Assembly: GCA_020636045.1 (NCBI GenBank)
Contig: JACJYP010000017.1
Location: forward strand, 6,668-70,667
Reading direction: 5' to 3'
Length of the DNA: 64,000 nt
DNA from: Lewinellaceae bacterium
Lineage (GTDB): Bacteria; Bacteroidota; Bacteroidia; Chitinophagales; Saprospiraceae
The notes below the pieces were generated by a model. That model was not told the origin of the DNA and did no database searches. It saw only the letters and a program-made list of their open reading frames with translations. Of the stretch, positions 17,512-25,985 are shown piece by piece (positions within the stretch are counted from its first letter, which is position 1; each line of letters starts with the position of its first letter). A program made the translations under genes and the position numbers.

Positions 17512-17519
17512 CAAAGGTA
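17512..17519 (-). promoter_or_regulatory. TACCTTTG -7 element for ctlX
   Basis: Minus-strand TACCTTTG 36 nt upstream of the start at 17476; it lies in the 115-bp divergent region shared with the DUF3667 gene. Confidence 0.45.
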
Positions 17520-17591
17520 GATTGGCAGCATGCTTTCAAGGTTGCAAAACCGCCGTATTTTGCCCCTCAAATTGCCGGAAGAAGTTCAGCG

Positions 17592-18707
17592 ATGAAAAAA
17601 TACTGTCCGAACTGCTATTACCCGCTGCAGGGCAAATCGAAATTTTGCGCGAAATGCGGGCAAAAGACCGAAAGTGGCAAGGTCACCATGGGCGACCTGC
17701 TGCGCCGGCTTTGGAGAAGCACTTTCCACCTGGAGAGCAAATTTTTCCGCACGTCCTGGCAATTATTCGTGCCGGGATTGGTCACTTCCGAATTTTTCCG
17801 GGGCAAGCAGGCGCGGTATCCCCACCCGATGCGGCTGTTCGCCGTTACCATGTTCTTTTTTCTGTTCGTGCTCAATTTTTTGATGAAAGAAAAGGAGGAG
17901 CAGCGCTCAGGCGGCGCCATCCGGATCACCACGAACGATAATGGCAAAATAGATACACTCGCATTCAACGGCGATAATTTCTTTAACCAACTGCAGCATT
18001 ACAACGAACTGGACGAATTCCGCGAAGATTATGACGATCTGCCGGAAGGATGGCGCACGGAAGAAGCCCGCCTGGCTTTCGACAGCCTGCTGAGCGCCTA
18101 TGCACACCGCAACATCATCGGTTACGAGAACAAGGCAAAGGCCGACACGGTACGGCGTATGCTCGACACCCTCGATCTCAACCTGATCACGCGTCAGATA
18201 CGGATCGCTTCGGCCGATGCTGTGCGCTACAGCCCGGAACAGATCATTCAGCGCTACAAGATCAGCAACTGGTTTGACAAGATCGCAGTCAAGCAGGGCA
18301 TCAAATCGCTCAAACGCCCCTCCGAACTGGTACACGCCTACCTCGGCAGCCTTACCTGGACACTTCTTGCACTCATCGCCGTGATGGCAGGCATGCTGAG
18401 ACTGTTATACTGGAAACAGCAGCGTTTTTATGTGGAACATTTTCTGCTCGTGCTGCACTTCCATACCGGCGCGCTGCTGGTACTGACGGCCTCGTTCATA
18501 GCCCTCCGGTTTAAAATAATAAATGACAATGCCGTCAACCTGATCGCTTTGAGTTCTCTGATCGCCATGTATTTTGCCATGTATCGCTACTACGGTCAGG
18601 GCTGGTTAATAACTTTTTTCAAGTGGCTGGCTTACACAATAATATACATGTTGATGTTTGTATTATTATTTATACTCGGCATTTTACTGGTATTCGCCAT
18701 TTACTAA
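17592..18707 (+). CDS. DUF3667 zinc-ribbon membrane protein
   Basis: A 371-residue protein. The start at 17592 gives a zinc ribbon right at the N-terminus (Cys5-x2-Cys8 and Cys19-x2-Cys22: YCPNCYYPL...FCAKCGQK), then the DUF3667 signature region (LESKFFRTSWQLFVPG, RYPHPMRLFAVT) and a first membrane helix (about 78-98). The loop of about 150 residues is charged, and four C-terminal helices follow (about 250-370). The family is common in Bacteroidota with unknown function. It ends 11 nt before gatB and may be cotranscribed with it. Confidence 0.88.
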   Translation: MKKYCPNCYYPLQGKSKFCAKCGQKTESGKVTMGDLLRRLWRSTFHLESKFFRTSWQLFVPGLVTSEFFRGKQARYPHPMRLFAVTMFFFLFVLNFLMKEKEEQRSGGAIRITTNDNGKIDTLAFNGDNFFNQLQHYNELDEFREDYDDLPEGWRTEEARLAFDSLLSAYAHRNIIGYENKAKADTVRRMLDTLDLNLITRQIRIASADAVRYSPEQIIQRYKISNWFDKIAVKQGIKSLKRPSELVHAYLGSLTWTLLALIAVMAGMLRLLYWKQQRFYVEHFLLVLHFHTGALLVLTASFIALRFKIINDNAVNLIALSSLIAMYFAMYRYYGQGWLITFFKWLAYTIIYMLMFVLLFILGILLVFAIY

Positions 18708-18718
18708 CGTAATCGTTC

Positions 18719-20161
18719 ATGCAGACCTACGAAACCGTTATCGGACTCGAAATACACGTACAGCTGAGTACCGCCTCCAAAGCCTTTTGTGCGGACGATG
18801 CATCCTTCGGCGGAGCGCCCAACACCCATACCAGTGCGATAAGCCTGGCGCATCCGGGCACCTTGCCCCGGCTCAACGCCGCCGCCGTGGAAGGCGCCGT
18901 GCGCCTGGGGCTTGCGCTCGATTGCCGGATCAACCGCCGCAGCTGCTTCGACCGGAAAAATTATTTCTACGCAGACCTGCCCAAGGGCTTCCAGACGACA
19001 CAGGACAGAGCACCGATCTGCCTGGGCGGGCGATATACGACCGGCGGAGCATCGCCCCGAACCGTTCGGATACACCACATTCATCTCGAAGAAGATGCCG
19101 GCAAAAGCCTGCATGATCAGGACGCTGCCGACTCCCTGATCGACCTGAACCGCGCCGGAGTGCCGCTGCTGGAGATCGTGACCGAACCCGACCTCCGCAG
19201 TGCGGAAGAGGTGGCTGCGTTCATGAGCGGCATCAGGCGCCTGGTGCGCTGGCTCGGTATCAGCGACGGTAATATGGAGGAGGGCTCGCTGCGCTGCGAC
19301 GTAAATGTTTCTGTGCGAAAAAACGGAGAAACGCGACTGGGACAGCGATGCGAGATCAAGAATGTCAACTCCATGCGCTTTGCCCGCCGGGCCATCGAAT
19401 ATGAAGTAAAGCGCCAGATCGAACTGCTGGAAAACGGCGGTACGATCGTGCAGGAGACACGCGGCTTCGACGCCGCCACAGGCACGACCTATTCCCTGCG
19501 CGAAAAAGAGGAGGCCCACGACTACCGGTATTTTCCCGAACCCGACCTGCCCCCGGTCGTGCTGTCGGAGACTTATATTGAAGACTTGCGGACGGCTATG
19601 CCGATCCTCCCAGAAGCGCTGGAAACCGGTTTCAGGGAACAATACGGACTTCCGGATTACGATATCGAAATGCTGTTGCAGGAACGCGACACCGCGTATT
19701 ATTTCATGGAGGTGCTGGAGCATTCGGGCAGGCCGGAAATGGCCAAACCCATTGCCAACCTGGTCATACACAAACTCCTGCCCTGGTCGACACAAACAGG
19801 TACCCCGCTGAGCGCATGCCCTGTACCACCCGGCCACTGGATTGAATTGCTGGAAATGATCGACCGGGGAACTGTGAGTGCTACCGCAGCATTTCTACGC
19901 CTGCTGCCGGCCATGCTGGAGCAGCCCGACGTCGCTCCGGAGGGTCTTGCCGCCGGTATGCAACTGATACAAAGTGCCGATCCCGATATGCTGGGCAAGG
20001 TTGTCGACGAGATCATCGCGCAGAACCCGGACAAAGTAGCGGCATACCGGAAAGGCAAAAAGGGACTGATCGGCTTTTTTATGGGTGAATTAATGAAGGC
20101 CAGCAAGGGGCAGGCCGATCCGAAGGCTGCGGCGCAACTCCTTGAACAGCGCCTGAAATAA
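18719..20161 (+). CDS. gatB: Asp-tRNA(Asn)/Glu-tRNA(Gln) amidotransferase subunit B
   Basis: A 480-residue protein that matches GatB in full: N-terminal ETVIGLEIHVQL, HPGTLPRLN, Zn- or substrate-region NYFYADLPKGFQ, GVPLLEIVTEPDLRS, SLRCDVNVSVRK, EIKNVNSM and the C-terminal YqeY-like tail (PDKVAAYRKGKKGLIGFFMG). Together with GatA and GatC it converts misacylated Glu-tRNA(Gln) or Asp-tRNA(Asn) to the amidated forms in the cytoplasm. gatA and gatC are not in this window, as is common. Confidence 0.98.
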   Translation: MQTYETVIGLEIHVQLSTASKAFCADDASFGGAPNTHTSAISLAHPGTLPRLNAAAVEGAVRLGLALDCRINRRSCFDRKNYFYADLPKGFQTTQDRAPICLGGRYTTGGASPRTVRIHHIHLEEDAGKSLHDQDAADSLIDLNRAGVPLLEIVTEPDLRSAEEVAAFMSGIRRLVRWLGISDGNMEEGSLRCDVNVSVRKNGETRLGQRCEIKNVNSMRFARRAIEYEVKRQIELLENGGTIVQETRGFDAATGTTYSLREKEEAHDYRYFPEPDLPPVVLSETYIEDLRTAMPILPEALETGFREQYGLPDYDIEMLLQERDTAYYFMEVLEHSGRPEMAKPIANLVIHKLLPWSTQTGTPLSACPVPPGHWIELLEMIDRGTVSATAAFLRLLPAMLEQPDVAPEGLAAGMQLIQSADPDMLGKVVDEIIAQNPDKVAAYRKGKKGLIGFFMGELMKASKGQADPKAAAQLLEQRLK

Positions 20162-20234
20162 TGCGCTGCGTGCCGTATTTTTTAAAAATCTGTTAATCGA
20201 CCACCGGACCATCGCCGTCTGGCATTGCTGGGTT

Positions 20235-20242
20235 TAAATTTG
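20235..20242 (+). promoter_or_regulatory. TAAATTTG -7 element
   Basis: TAAATTTG matches TAnnTTTG 26 nt upstream of the start at 20268; no -33 TTTG at 19 nt. Confidence 0.4.
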
Positions 20243-20267
20243 CAGGTTGTTCACCAAATCACTGACT

Positions 20268-20801
20268 ATGCGGACGATTAAAATCATTTTGATCCTCCTG
20301 TTTGCCGTTTGCGGCGCCCGGAAAGCCTCCACACAGAACGAATCGCCCTCCTTTCAGGAAATGTACCAGCGCATGCTCGAACTGCAGCGGCAGATGTTCG
20401 AGCAACTGCAAGGCAGTCCGTTCGACGACCCGAATTTTGCCATGCCGCGGATGGATACGAGTTTCTATTTTCGTTTCGATACCACTTTCGAAGGCGGCAA
20501 TATTTCACAGTTCTTTCATTTCTCGCCTTTTGGCAGCGACAGCACCATGACAAACGGCATGCGCGGGCTCAACTTCTTTTTCGATCCGTTTGCCGATCCG
20601 GACAGCGCTTTCGGCGCCCCGGACCTGGGGATATACGAGTTCCCGCAGGATGACGGCGACCGGCCGCCTTCCGACGACAACCTGCTCCCCGAAGAAAAAC
20701 TGCGGCAACAGGAAAAGCAAAAAAAGGAGAAACAGAAGGAGCCGGCGCAAAAACCGGATGAACTTAAACCCGATCCACGCATCAAGACTATCCGGATCTG
20801 A
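20268..20801 (+). CDS. small exported hypothetical protein
   Basis: A 177-residue protein from the ATG at 20268 (MRTIKIILILLFAVCGARKAS, signal peptide). An earlier ATG at 20247 would precede much of the predicted leader. The body has a helical Met/Gln-rich stretch (EMYQRMLELQRQMFEQLQ), then acidic and aromatic segments with two phenylalanine-rich strands (FYFRFDTTFEGG, FFHFSPFGS), and ends in a Lys/Gln/Glu-rich tail (residues about 140-165). It is likely periplasmic; no family recognised. A 12-bp palindrome CTGAGCGCTCAG spans the stop codon (20798-20809). Confidence 0.7.
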   Translation: MRTIKIILILLFAVCGARKASTQNESPSFQEMYQRMLELQRQMFEQLQGSPFDDPNFAMPRMDTSFYFRFDTTFEGGNISQFFHFSPFGSDSTMTNGMRGLNFFFDPFADPDSAFGAPDLGIYEFPQDDGDRPPSDDNLLPEEKLRQQEKQKKEKQKEPAQKPDELKPDPRIKTIRI

Positions 20802-20987
20802 GCGCTCAGGCGTTGCATTTTTTCGCTTCCGACACCCGAATGCGCAAATTGTGACGCGCGTTCGGAAAGGGAATGAGTTTTTTTCCGTTCTTTGCCCCGC
20901 CTGTTTATTTAAAACCAATACAGGGCAACATTTGCCCGATCTGCGTGTTCAAGCACTTATCATTTCAAACCGGCGCTAACTCTGCTG

Positions 20988-21428
20988 ATGCAAAAAAATG
21001 AACAGGTGGATGTCATCATCTACCGCGTTGGAGAAAAGGGGCTCGAGGTCTTTCTCGTCAATCCTGCCGAACAACCTGGTCCCGACCATGAGTGGAAAAC
21101 CCCCACTGCGGGGGATTATTCTCCGCATCGCCTTTCCAATTGTATCGAACTGGACCCTGTAACGGGCGCCGACGGCGAAGCGCGCAAGGCGATCGCCGTA
21201 GAGGCCGACTGGCACGAGATCCCTTCACTGCGCGCCCTGATGTACGAAGACTATCGCGTCGCCAAGGAAAAAGCGCGGCAACACATCAAAAACCTGCTGC
21301 CGGACCTTGAAAAAGGCACTTTTTTCGCCGTAAAAGAGGCTTTCAAGCGCATCATGCCCGAGCAATACGCTTTCCTGAAAGAATTGAAAGACATCATCTC
21401 CGAGAAGAACTCGACGAAGTACGTGTGA
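20988..21428 (+). CDS. Nudix-like protein without a canonical Nudix box
   Basis: A 146-residue protein. It starts VDVIIYRVGEKGLEVFLVNP (beta-strands as at the entrance of a Nudix fold) and has a WKTPTAGDY segment where Nudix proteins carry WxLPGG. I cannot find the Nudix box GX5EX7REUXEEXGU; the region reads HRLSNCIELDPVTGADGEARKAIAVEAD, so catalysis is doubtful. The C-terminus is helical and Lys-rich. The next gene starts directly after its stop (TGA then ATG), so translation of the two is probably coupled. I treat the Nudix relation as moderate. Confidence 0.6.
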   Translation: MQKNEQVDVIIYRVGEKGLEVFLVNPAEQPGPDHEWKTPTAGDYSPHRLSNCIELDPVTGADGEARKAIAVEADWHEIPSLRALMYEDYRVAKEKARQHIKNLLPDLEKGTFFAVKEAFKRIMPEQYAFLKELKDIISEKNSTKYV

Positions 21429-22400
21429 ATGCCTTTACTTGATCGATCTTCATTCCCGGGGCCGCCCTCCTGGCAATATAACGGCCATCTGCAAACACTT
21501 GTGCCCGGCATTTTCAGAACTGTAAAGGGCGTCCACTACCGGCGGGAGCGCATCGCGACTCCGGATGGAGATTTCCTCGACCTTGACTGGCTTGAGCGCT
21601 CCAACAAGCGCCTTGTCATCCTGACCCACGGCCTGGAAGGCGACTCCGGTCGCCACTACATCCTCGGCACAGCCAAATTGTTTTCCCAAAACGGCTGGGA
21701 TGTACTCGCGTGGAATTGCCGGTCCTGCTCGGGCGAGATGAACCGCGCATTCCGCATGTACCACCACGGCGATATCGAGGATATCAGTACTGTTGTTGAT
21801 CACGTGCTTGGCAAAAAGCGCTACGAGCACATTGCAATGTCGGGCTACAGCATGGGCGCCAATATTTCGATGAAATACCTGGGCGTGAAAGGAGCCGAAG
21901 TGCCGGCGCAGATCCGGGCGGCCGTCGTCTTTTCGGCGCCCTGCGATCTGGAGTCGGGCGCAGAAGTGCTTGACAAATGGGAAAACGCCTTTTACCGGAA
22001 GCGATTCATGCGTGCACTGGTAAAAAAGATCAAACAAAAAGCCCGTCATTTTCCCGGTCGGCTCGATCTCGCCAAACTCGACGAGATCAGGCGCTGGCGT
22101 GATTTCGACGAGCATTTCAGCGCCCCCATCTGCGGCTATCGCGATGCTGCGGATTTTTATCGCCAGGCATCCGCCAAAAATTTTATCGCCGGCATCCGCA
22201 TCCCCACCCTGCTGGTAAACGCACAGAACGATCCGATCCTGACGCCCGCCTGCATGCCGGTCGAACTGGCGCGTTCACACGATCATTTTCATCTGGAATT
22301 GCCGGAAACGGGCGGTCACTGCGGCTTTCAAAGCCACTCATCAGGCGAGTTTCTCTGGTCGGAACAACGCGCCCTGGAGTTCATTTCCGGTTTCTGCTGA
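21429..22400 (+). CDS. YheT-type alpha/beta hydrolase
   Basis: A 323-residue alpha/beta-hydrolase. Oxyanion and nucleophile motifs are visible: HGLEGDSGRHY (about 67-77) and GYSMGAN with nucleophile Ser141. The C-terminal acid and base lie in NAQNDPIL and GGHCGF. The HGLEGxS segment, the GYSxG elbow and the GGHxGF end fit the YheT/ABHD1-3 group, whose substrates are uncharacterised in bacteria. It follows the Nudix-like gene with no gap. Confidence 0.9.
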   Translation: MPLLDRSSFPGPPSWQYNGHLQTLVPGIFRTVKGVHYRRERIATPDGDFLDLDWLERSNKRLVILTHGLEGDSGRHYILGTAKLFSQNGWDVLAWNCRSCSGEMNRAFRMYHHGDIEDISTVVDHVLGKKRYEHIAMSGYSMGANISMKYLGVKGAEVPAQIRAAVVFSAPCDLESGAEVLDKWENAFYRKRFMRALVKKIKQKARHFPGRLDLAKLDEIRRWRDFDEHFSAPICGYRDAADFYRQASAKNFIAGIRIPTLLVNAQNDPILTPACMPVELARSHDHFHLELPETGGHCGFQSHSSGEFLWSEQRALEFISGFC

Positions 22401-22515
22401 ACATCCTTTTCAATGCAGCACATTGTTTTGACTTTTGCCTGCCCGGCAATGCAAAACTGCCGAAAATGATCGACCTTGCCGCAGCGAATTACCGCAGGGA
22501 TAAAGAAAAAGACGT

Positions 22516-23265
22516 ATGCAAACCATCGCCGAAGTCATCGAGCGACTGCAACAGATTATCGATCAGGCCAAGAAAGATGAGTCGCCGCTCGGCTACTTTG
22601 CCGTGATATACGCCCAAATGACCGGCGCGGTCAAGGAAGGGATCGAGCGGGGCATTTTCGAGAACGGCTCGCGCATGGAGCAACTGGATGTCCGCTTTGC
22701 GATGCGTTATTTCGACGCGCTCGATGCCTGGCAGGCGGGAAAACCCTGCTCACGCGCCTGGGCGCAGGCCTTCGAAGCATCGAAACACGACGAACACACT
22801 GTACTCCAGCACATTATGCTCGGCATCAACGCACATGTAAACCTGGATCTGTGCATTGCCGCTGCGCATACGCGCTCCGGCGACGCGATCTTTGGCATGC
22901 GTAAAGACTTCGACCTTGTCAACGACATCATCGCTTCGCTGACCGATGGCGTACAGCAAAAACTCGCCGAGATATGGCTGCCTTTCGGCTGGCTGGATTT
23001 TCTCCTGCGCACGGAAGATGAAGGCTGGATCAATTTCAGCATGAAGACGGCGCGCGGGGCTGCTTGGAAAGCCGCCGTTGCGCTTGCATTTGCCCGTCAC
23101 CACGATACGGAAGCCGCCCTGATCCGCGACCTGGATTCCGCCGTGAGTGCAGTCGCCGGGAAACTGCGGCGCCCGGGGTGGCTGATTCGGCTCGGCCTTG
23201 GGGTTATGCAGCGCACCGAGCGTGGGTCCGTCAGTGAAAAAATTGAAACCTTGATCCGAATTTGA
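22516..23265 (+). CDS. DUF5995 family protein
   Basis: A 249-residue, mostly helical protein without signal peptide. Family-like motifs include LGYFAVIYAQMT near the start, RMEQLDVRFAMRYF, and HIMLGINAHVNLDLCIAAA (about 95-115) with conserved His and Asn that look like a metal or active-site helix. DUF5995 proteins are found widely in bacteria but have no known function. It is 115 nt downstream of the YheT gene on the same strand. Confidence 0.78.
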   Translation: MQTIAEVIERLQQIIDQAKKDESPLGYFAVIYAQMTGAVKEGIERGIFENGSRMEQLDVRFAMRYFDALDAWQAGKPCSRAWAQAFEASKHDEHTVLQHIMLGINAHVNLDLCIAAAHTRSGDAIFGMRKDFDLVNDIIASLTDGVQQKLAEIWLPFGWLDFLLRTEDEGWINFSMKTARGAAWKAAVALAFARHHDTEAALIRDLDSAVSAVAGKLRRPGWLIRLGLGVMQRTERGSVSEKIETLIRI

Positions 23266-23364
23266 GGTTATTTTTATGCATCTTTGGGATAATGGGCACA
23301 AGTTGCCTCGCAGCATGATTGCCCGGTAAAACGCTCATTCACCAATCGCACATCGCACTTTTAG

Positions 23365-23871
23365 ATGGCTGCCGATACAAAGGAAAATCCCGTCGAAAGG
23401 GCGCGACAGATACTGGAATCTGTTTGCGACCCTGAAATACCCGTCCTGACCGTGGAGGACCTGGGGATCGTACGCGACATCAAATGGCTGGAAGACCAGG
23501 CCCTGGAAGTAGTGATCACGCCAACGTACAGCGGTTGTCCGGCGATGAACACCATCGAAGTAAATATCCGCGCAGCACTGCAGGAAGGCGGTTTCGATCG
23601 GGTGAAGGTGACTACGGCGCTGAGCCCGGCCTGGACTACAGACTGGCTCAGTGAAAGCGGCCGCCGCAAACTGCGCGCCTTCGGCATCGCACCGCCTGCA
23701 GCACCCAGCCTCGATAAAAAGGCCCTGACGGGCGAACAGCGTGCGCTTGTGTGCCCCCATTGCGGCTCCGACCGCACCGAACTGATCGCTCCTTTCGGCT
23801 CCACTGCCTGTAAGGCATTGTTCCGCTGCCTCGACTGTCTGGAGCCCTTCGACTATTTCAAATGTCATTAG
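23365..23871 (+). CDS. paaD: PaaD-like protein (MIP18 domain plus zinc ribbon)
   Basis: A 168-residue protein: MIP18/DUF59 domain (about 10-95: LESVCDPEIPVLTVEDLGIVRD, TPTYSGCPAMN) and a C-terminal zinc ribbon (VCPHCGSDRTEL ... CLDCLEPFDYFKCH with CPHC and CLDC). This architecture defines PaaD, thought to be a maturation factor of the phenylacetyl-CoA epoxidase, part of the paaABCDE cluster. None of paaA, paaB, paaC or paaE is in this window, so the family member stands alone here. A CATCTTTG-like promoter element lies at 23278-23285. Confidence 0.88.
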   Translation: MAADTKENPVERARQILESVCDPEIPVLTVEDLGIVRDIKWLEDQALEVVITPTYSGCPAMNTIEVNIRAALQEGGFDRVKVTTALSPAWTTDWLSESGRRKLRAFGIAPPAAPSLDKKALTGEQRALVCPHCGSDRTELIAPFGSTACKALFRCLDCLEPFDYFKCH

Positions 23872-24018
23872 TCGGCTGACCGACAAATTGCAGGAATTGC
23901 CTACCTGAAGCGTGGTAAAAACATTGGGTTTACGGGGCGCTGCATGTTTCTGGCATTTTATTTCGGTTACAGGATGAAACACCCAGAATCGATATCCGTA
24001 ACCTAAATGCCACCAACA

Positions 24019-24972
24019 ATGCGCTATACTCTCGCTTCACTCATTTTGCTGCTTTCGCTGCATTTATCATTCGCTCAGGGCCGCCGCCTTCACGTCGATG
24101 CCTACGCTACCGGAGCCAACAACGGTACCAGCTGGGAAGACGCCTTCACCGATCTGCAATCCGCGCTTTTTGCCGCTCAACCCGGCGACTGTGTATGGGT
24201 CGCCATCGGCACCTACAAGCCGGTCGACGGCTTCAACCGGGAACTTTCTTTCAACCTGAAAGCCGGTGTAAAGATGTACGGCGGTTTTGCCGGCGTAGAA
24301 ACCAAACTGGAACAGCGCAACTGGGAACGCTACAAAACCACGCTCAGTGGCGATATCGGGTTGCAGAACGACGAAACTGACAACTCTTACACCATCCTTT
24401 ATATCGAAACGTCCGAAACCGAAACGGTAGTGGACGGATTTACCTTCACCGGTGGCAACGCCGACAACTATGACCCCTTTGCTTCGAAATTCTCCCGGAG
24501 CAAATGCGGCGGCGCGATCTACGTCAAAGCGGAAGGCAAGGCACGTCCGGAAATCCGCAATTGCAGCTTCGAGCGCAACTACGCCCGCGAATTCGGCGGC
24601 GCCGTTTACCTCTTCACCGGGGAAGAAAAAGAAGAGATCCTGCCTTTTGAGAACTGCTGGTTCACCGATAATCGCGCAGACGGTTTTTCACAGCAAAAAA
24701 AAATGAACGACTCCCAGGGTTTTAGGGTTTATCCCAACCCGGCGAACAGCATGGCTACCATCGAAGGAATGGCTGACAGCAGCGCATACCCCCTGCACCT
24801 GTCATTGTTCGACGTATCGGGCAAGGTCGTGCGCGCCATGGAAGTGAAAGAAATGACCGGCAAACTGTATATCAGGGTATCACTCGAGGGCTTGCCGGCA
24901 GGTTGTTACAATTATCAAATCGCCGACGCAGAAAAGGCCATCCTGGATTCCGGGAAACTGTGGAAGCAGTGA
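24019..24972 (+). CDS. short secreted beta-helix protein with T9SS type A domain
   Basis: A 317-residue exported protein. The start at 24019 (MRYTLASLILLLSLHLSFAQ) is used rather than the ATG at 24007. After the signal come strands typical of a right-handed beta-helix or choice-of-anchor region (WEDAFTDLQSALFAAQPGD, VWVAIGTYKP, YGGFAGVETKLEQRNWE, VVDGFTFTGGNAD, GGAIYVK). The C-terminus is a type A sorting domain (VYPNPANSMATIEG ... LPAGCYNYQIAD). Homologues of this type are usually longer; here the repeat part ends abruptly at DNRADGFSQQKKMND, just before the sorting domain, so an internal deletion is possible. Confidence 0.85.
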   Translation: MRYTLASLILLLSLHLSFAQGRRLHVDAYATGANNGTSWEDAFTDLQSALFAAQPGDCVWVAIGTYKPVDGFNRELSFNLKAGVKMYGGFAGVETKLEQRNWERYKTTLSGDIGLQNDETDNSYTILYIETSETETVVDGFTFTGGNADNYDPFASKFSRSKCGGAIYVKAEGKARPEIRNCSFERNYAREFGGAVYLFTGEEKEEILPFENCWFTDNRADGFSQQKKMNDSQGFRVYPNPANSMATIEGMADSSAYPLHLSLFDVSGKVVRAMEVKEMTGKLYIRVSLEGLPAGCYNYQIADAEKAILDSGKLWKQ

Positions 24973-25021
24973 CGATGATGTCGAAGCGTTCGGCAGGCCC
25001 CAAAAAACATCTTTTCCTATC

Positions 25022-25861
25022 CTACTTGCCACTTAACTCTACCCGTGCCAGCACCGGCAGGTGATCCGAAGGGTAGTGACAATCGAGGGCATCGCTCAGC
25101 ACCGCATATTGCCGCACCGACATTCCCGTCGTAAAAATATAGTCGATCCTGCGCGTCACCGGTTCGTGAAATTTGAACCCGTTGAACGTGCCGACCGGCC
25201 CGAACGGCGGTTCTTTGCTGATCTCCCGCGCATCCTTCATTTTTTCTTTCAGCACCGCGATCGGCGCCTCTTCCGGCTCCGCGTTGAGGTCGCCCATCAG
25301 GACCGCCGGTTCGCCGCCTGGATTTTTTTCCGCAATCTTTTTCAGGATCAAAGCCGCCGACTGCTTTCGCGCTTCTTTGCCGATATGATCGAAGTGCGTA
25401 TTGAACACCCACAGCGTTTTTCCCGACAGGCTGTCGTGCAAATGTGCGTATGTACAAATGCGGTTGAGGGCGGCATCCCAATCTTTCGAAGGTTTTTCAG
25501 GTGTCTCCGACAACCAGAAGGTGCCTGAATCCAGCAAACCGAAACGATCGCGGCGAAAATAAAGGGCCGAATACTCGCCGCCGCCATCGGCGTCGCGCCC
25601 CTGCCCTACCCGTGTATATACAGGCAATGCTGCGTCGAGGTATTTCAGTTGGTGCAGCAAGCCTTCCTGAACGCCGAATACGTCGGGGGCGTGGAAACGC
25701 AGCTGCGCTGCCAGAAAATCGCGCCGGACCGGCCAGGCATCGGCGCCGTCGCCGGGATTGTCGTAGCGGATATTGTAGGTCAAAAACGCAATCTCCTGCT
25801 GGCTGTGCAGGGCGCCGGCCAAAAACAGGTGGCAGAGTATCAAAAACAGCGGACGGATCAT
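25022..25861 (-). CDS. exported endonuclease/exonuclease/phosphatase (EEP) family protein
   Basis: A 279-residue protein. The start at 25861 (MIRPLFLILCHLFLAGALHSQ, signal peptide) is preferred to the far upstream ATG at 25921, which lies in the dnaK terminator region. EEP motifs are complete: LTYNIRYDNP (metal Asn), FGVQEGLLHQ (metal Glu), NTHFDHIG (His), MGDLNAEPEE (Asp and Asn) and YPSDHLPVLA (Asp-His). Likely an exported phosphodiesterase acting on nucleic acid or sphingo- or inositol-lipids; substrate not determined. Located just before the dnaK terminator, on the same strand. Confidence 0.9.
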   Translation of the reverse strand: MIRPLFLILCHLFLAGALHSQQEIAFLTYNIRYDNPGDGADAWPVRRDFLAAQLRFHAPDVFGVQEGLLHQLKYLDAALPVYTRVGQGRDADGGGEYSALYFRRDRFGLLDSGTFWLSETPEKPSKDWDAALNRICTYAHLHDSLSGKTLWVFNTHFDHIGKEARKQSAALILKKIAEKNPGGEPAVLMGDLNAEPEEAPIAVLKEKMKDAREISKEPPFGPVGTFNGFKFHEPVTRRIDYIFTTGMSVRQYAVLSDALDCHYPSDHLPVLARVELSGK

Positions 25862-25921
25862 TTTGTAACGGAAATTGTGATCCTGCAAATAAACGAAAAC
25901 GGGCGCGATCCGCCACACCAC

Positions 25922-25954
25922 AAAAAAAGCCGCCCGGGGTATTCCCGGACGGCT
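25922..25954 (-). terminator. Rho-independent terminator of dnaK
   Basis: Arms AGCCGCCCGGG (25928-25938) and CCCGGACGGCT (25944-25954) pair with one mismatch around a 5-nt loop. On the minus strand they are followed by a T run (complement of 25922-25927). It lies 31 nt past the dnaK stop. Confidence 0.85.
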
Positions 25955-25985
25955 GTCTAACAGTTCTATCTTAAAACGGTACTCC

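Noticed and set aside
20798..20809. CTGAGCGCTCAG palindrome as a terminator
   Set aside because: It has no loop and the following T run is 14 bases away after a different sequence, so it is not a good terminator; it spans the stop codon of the small exported gene.
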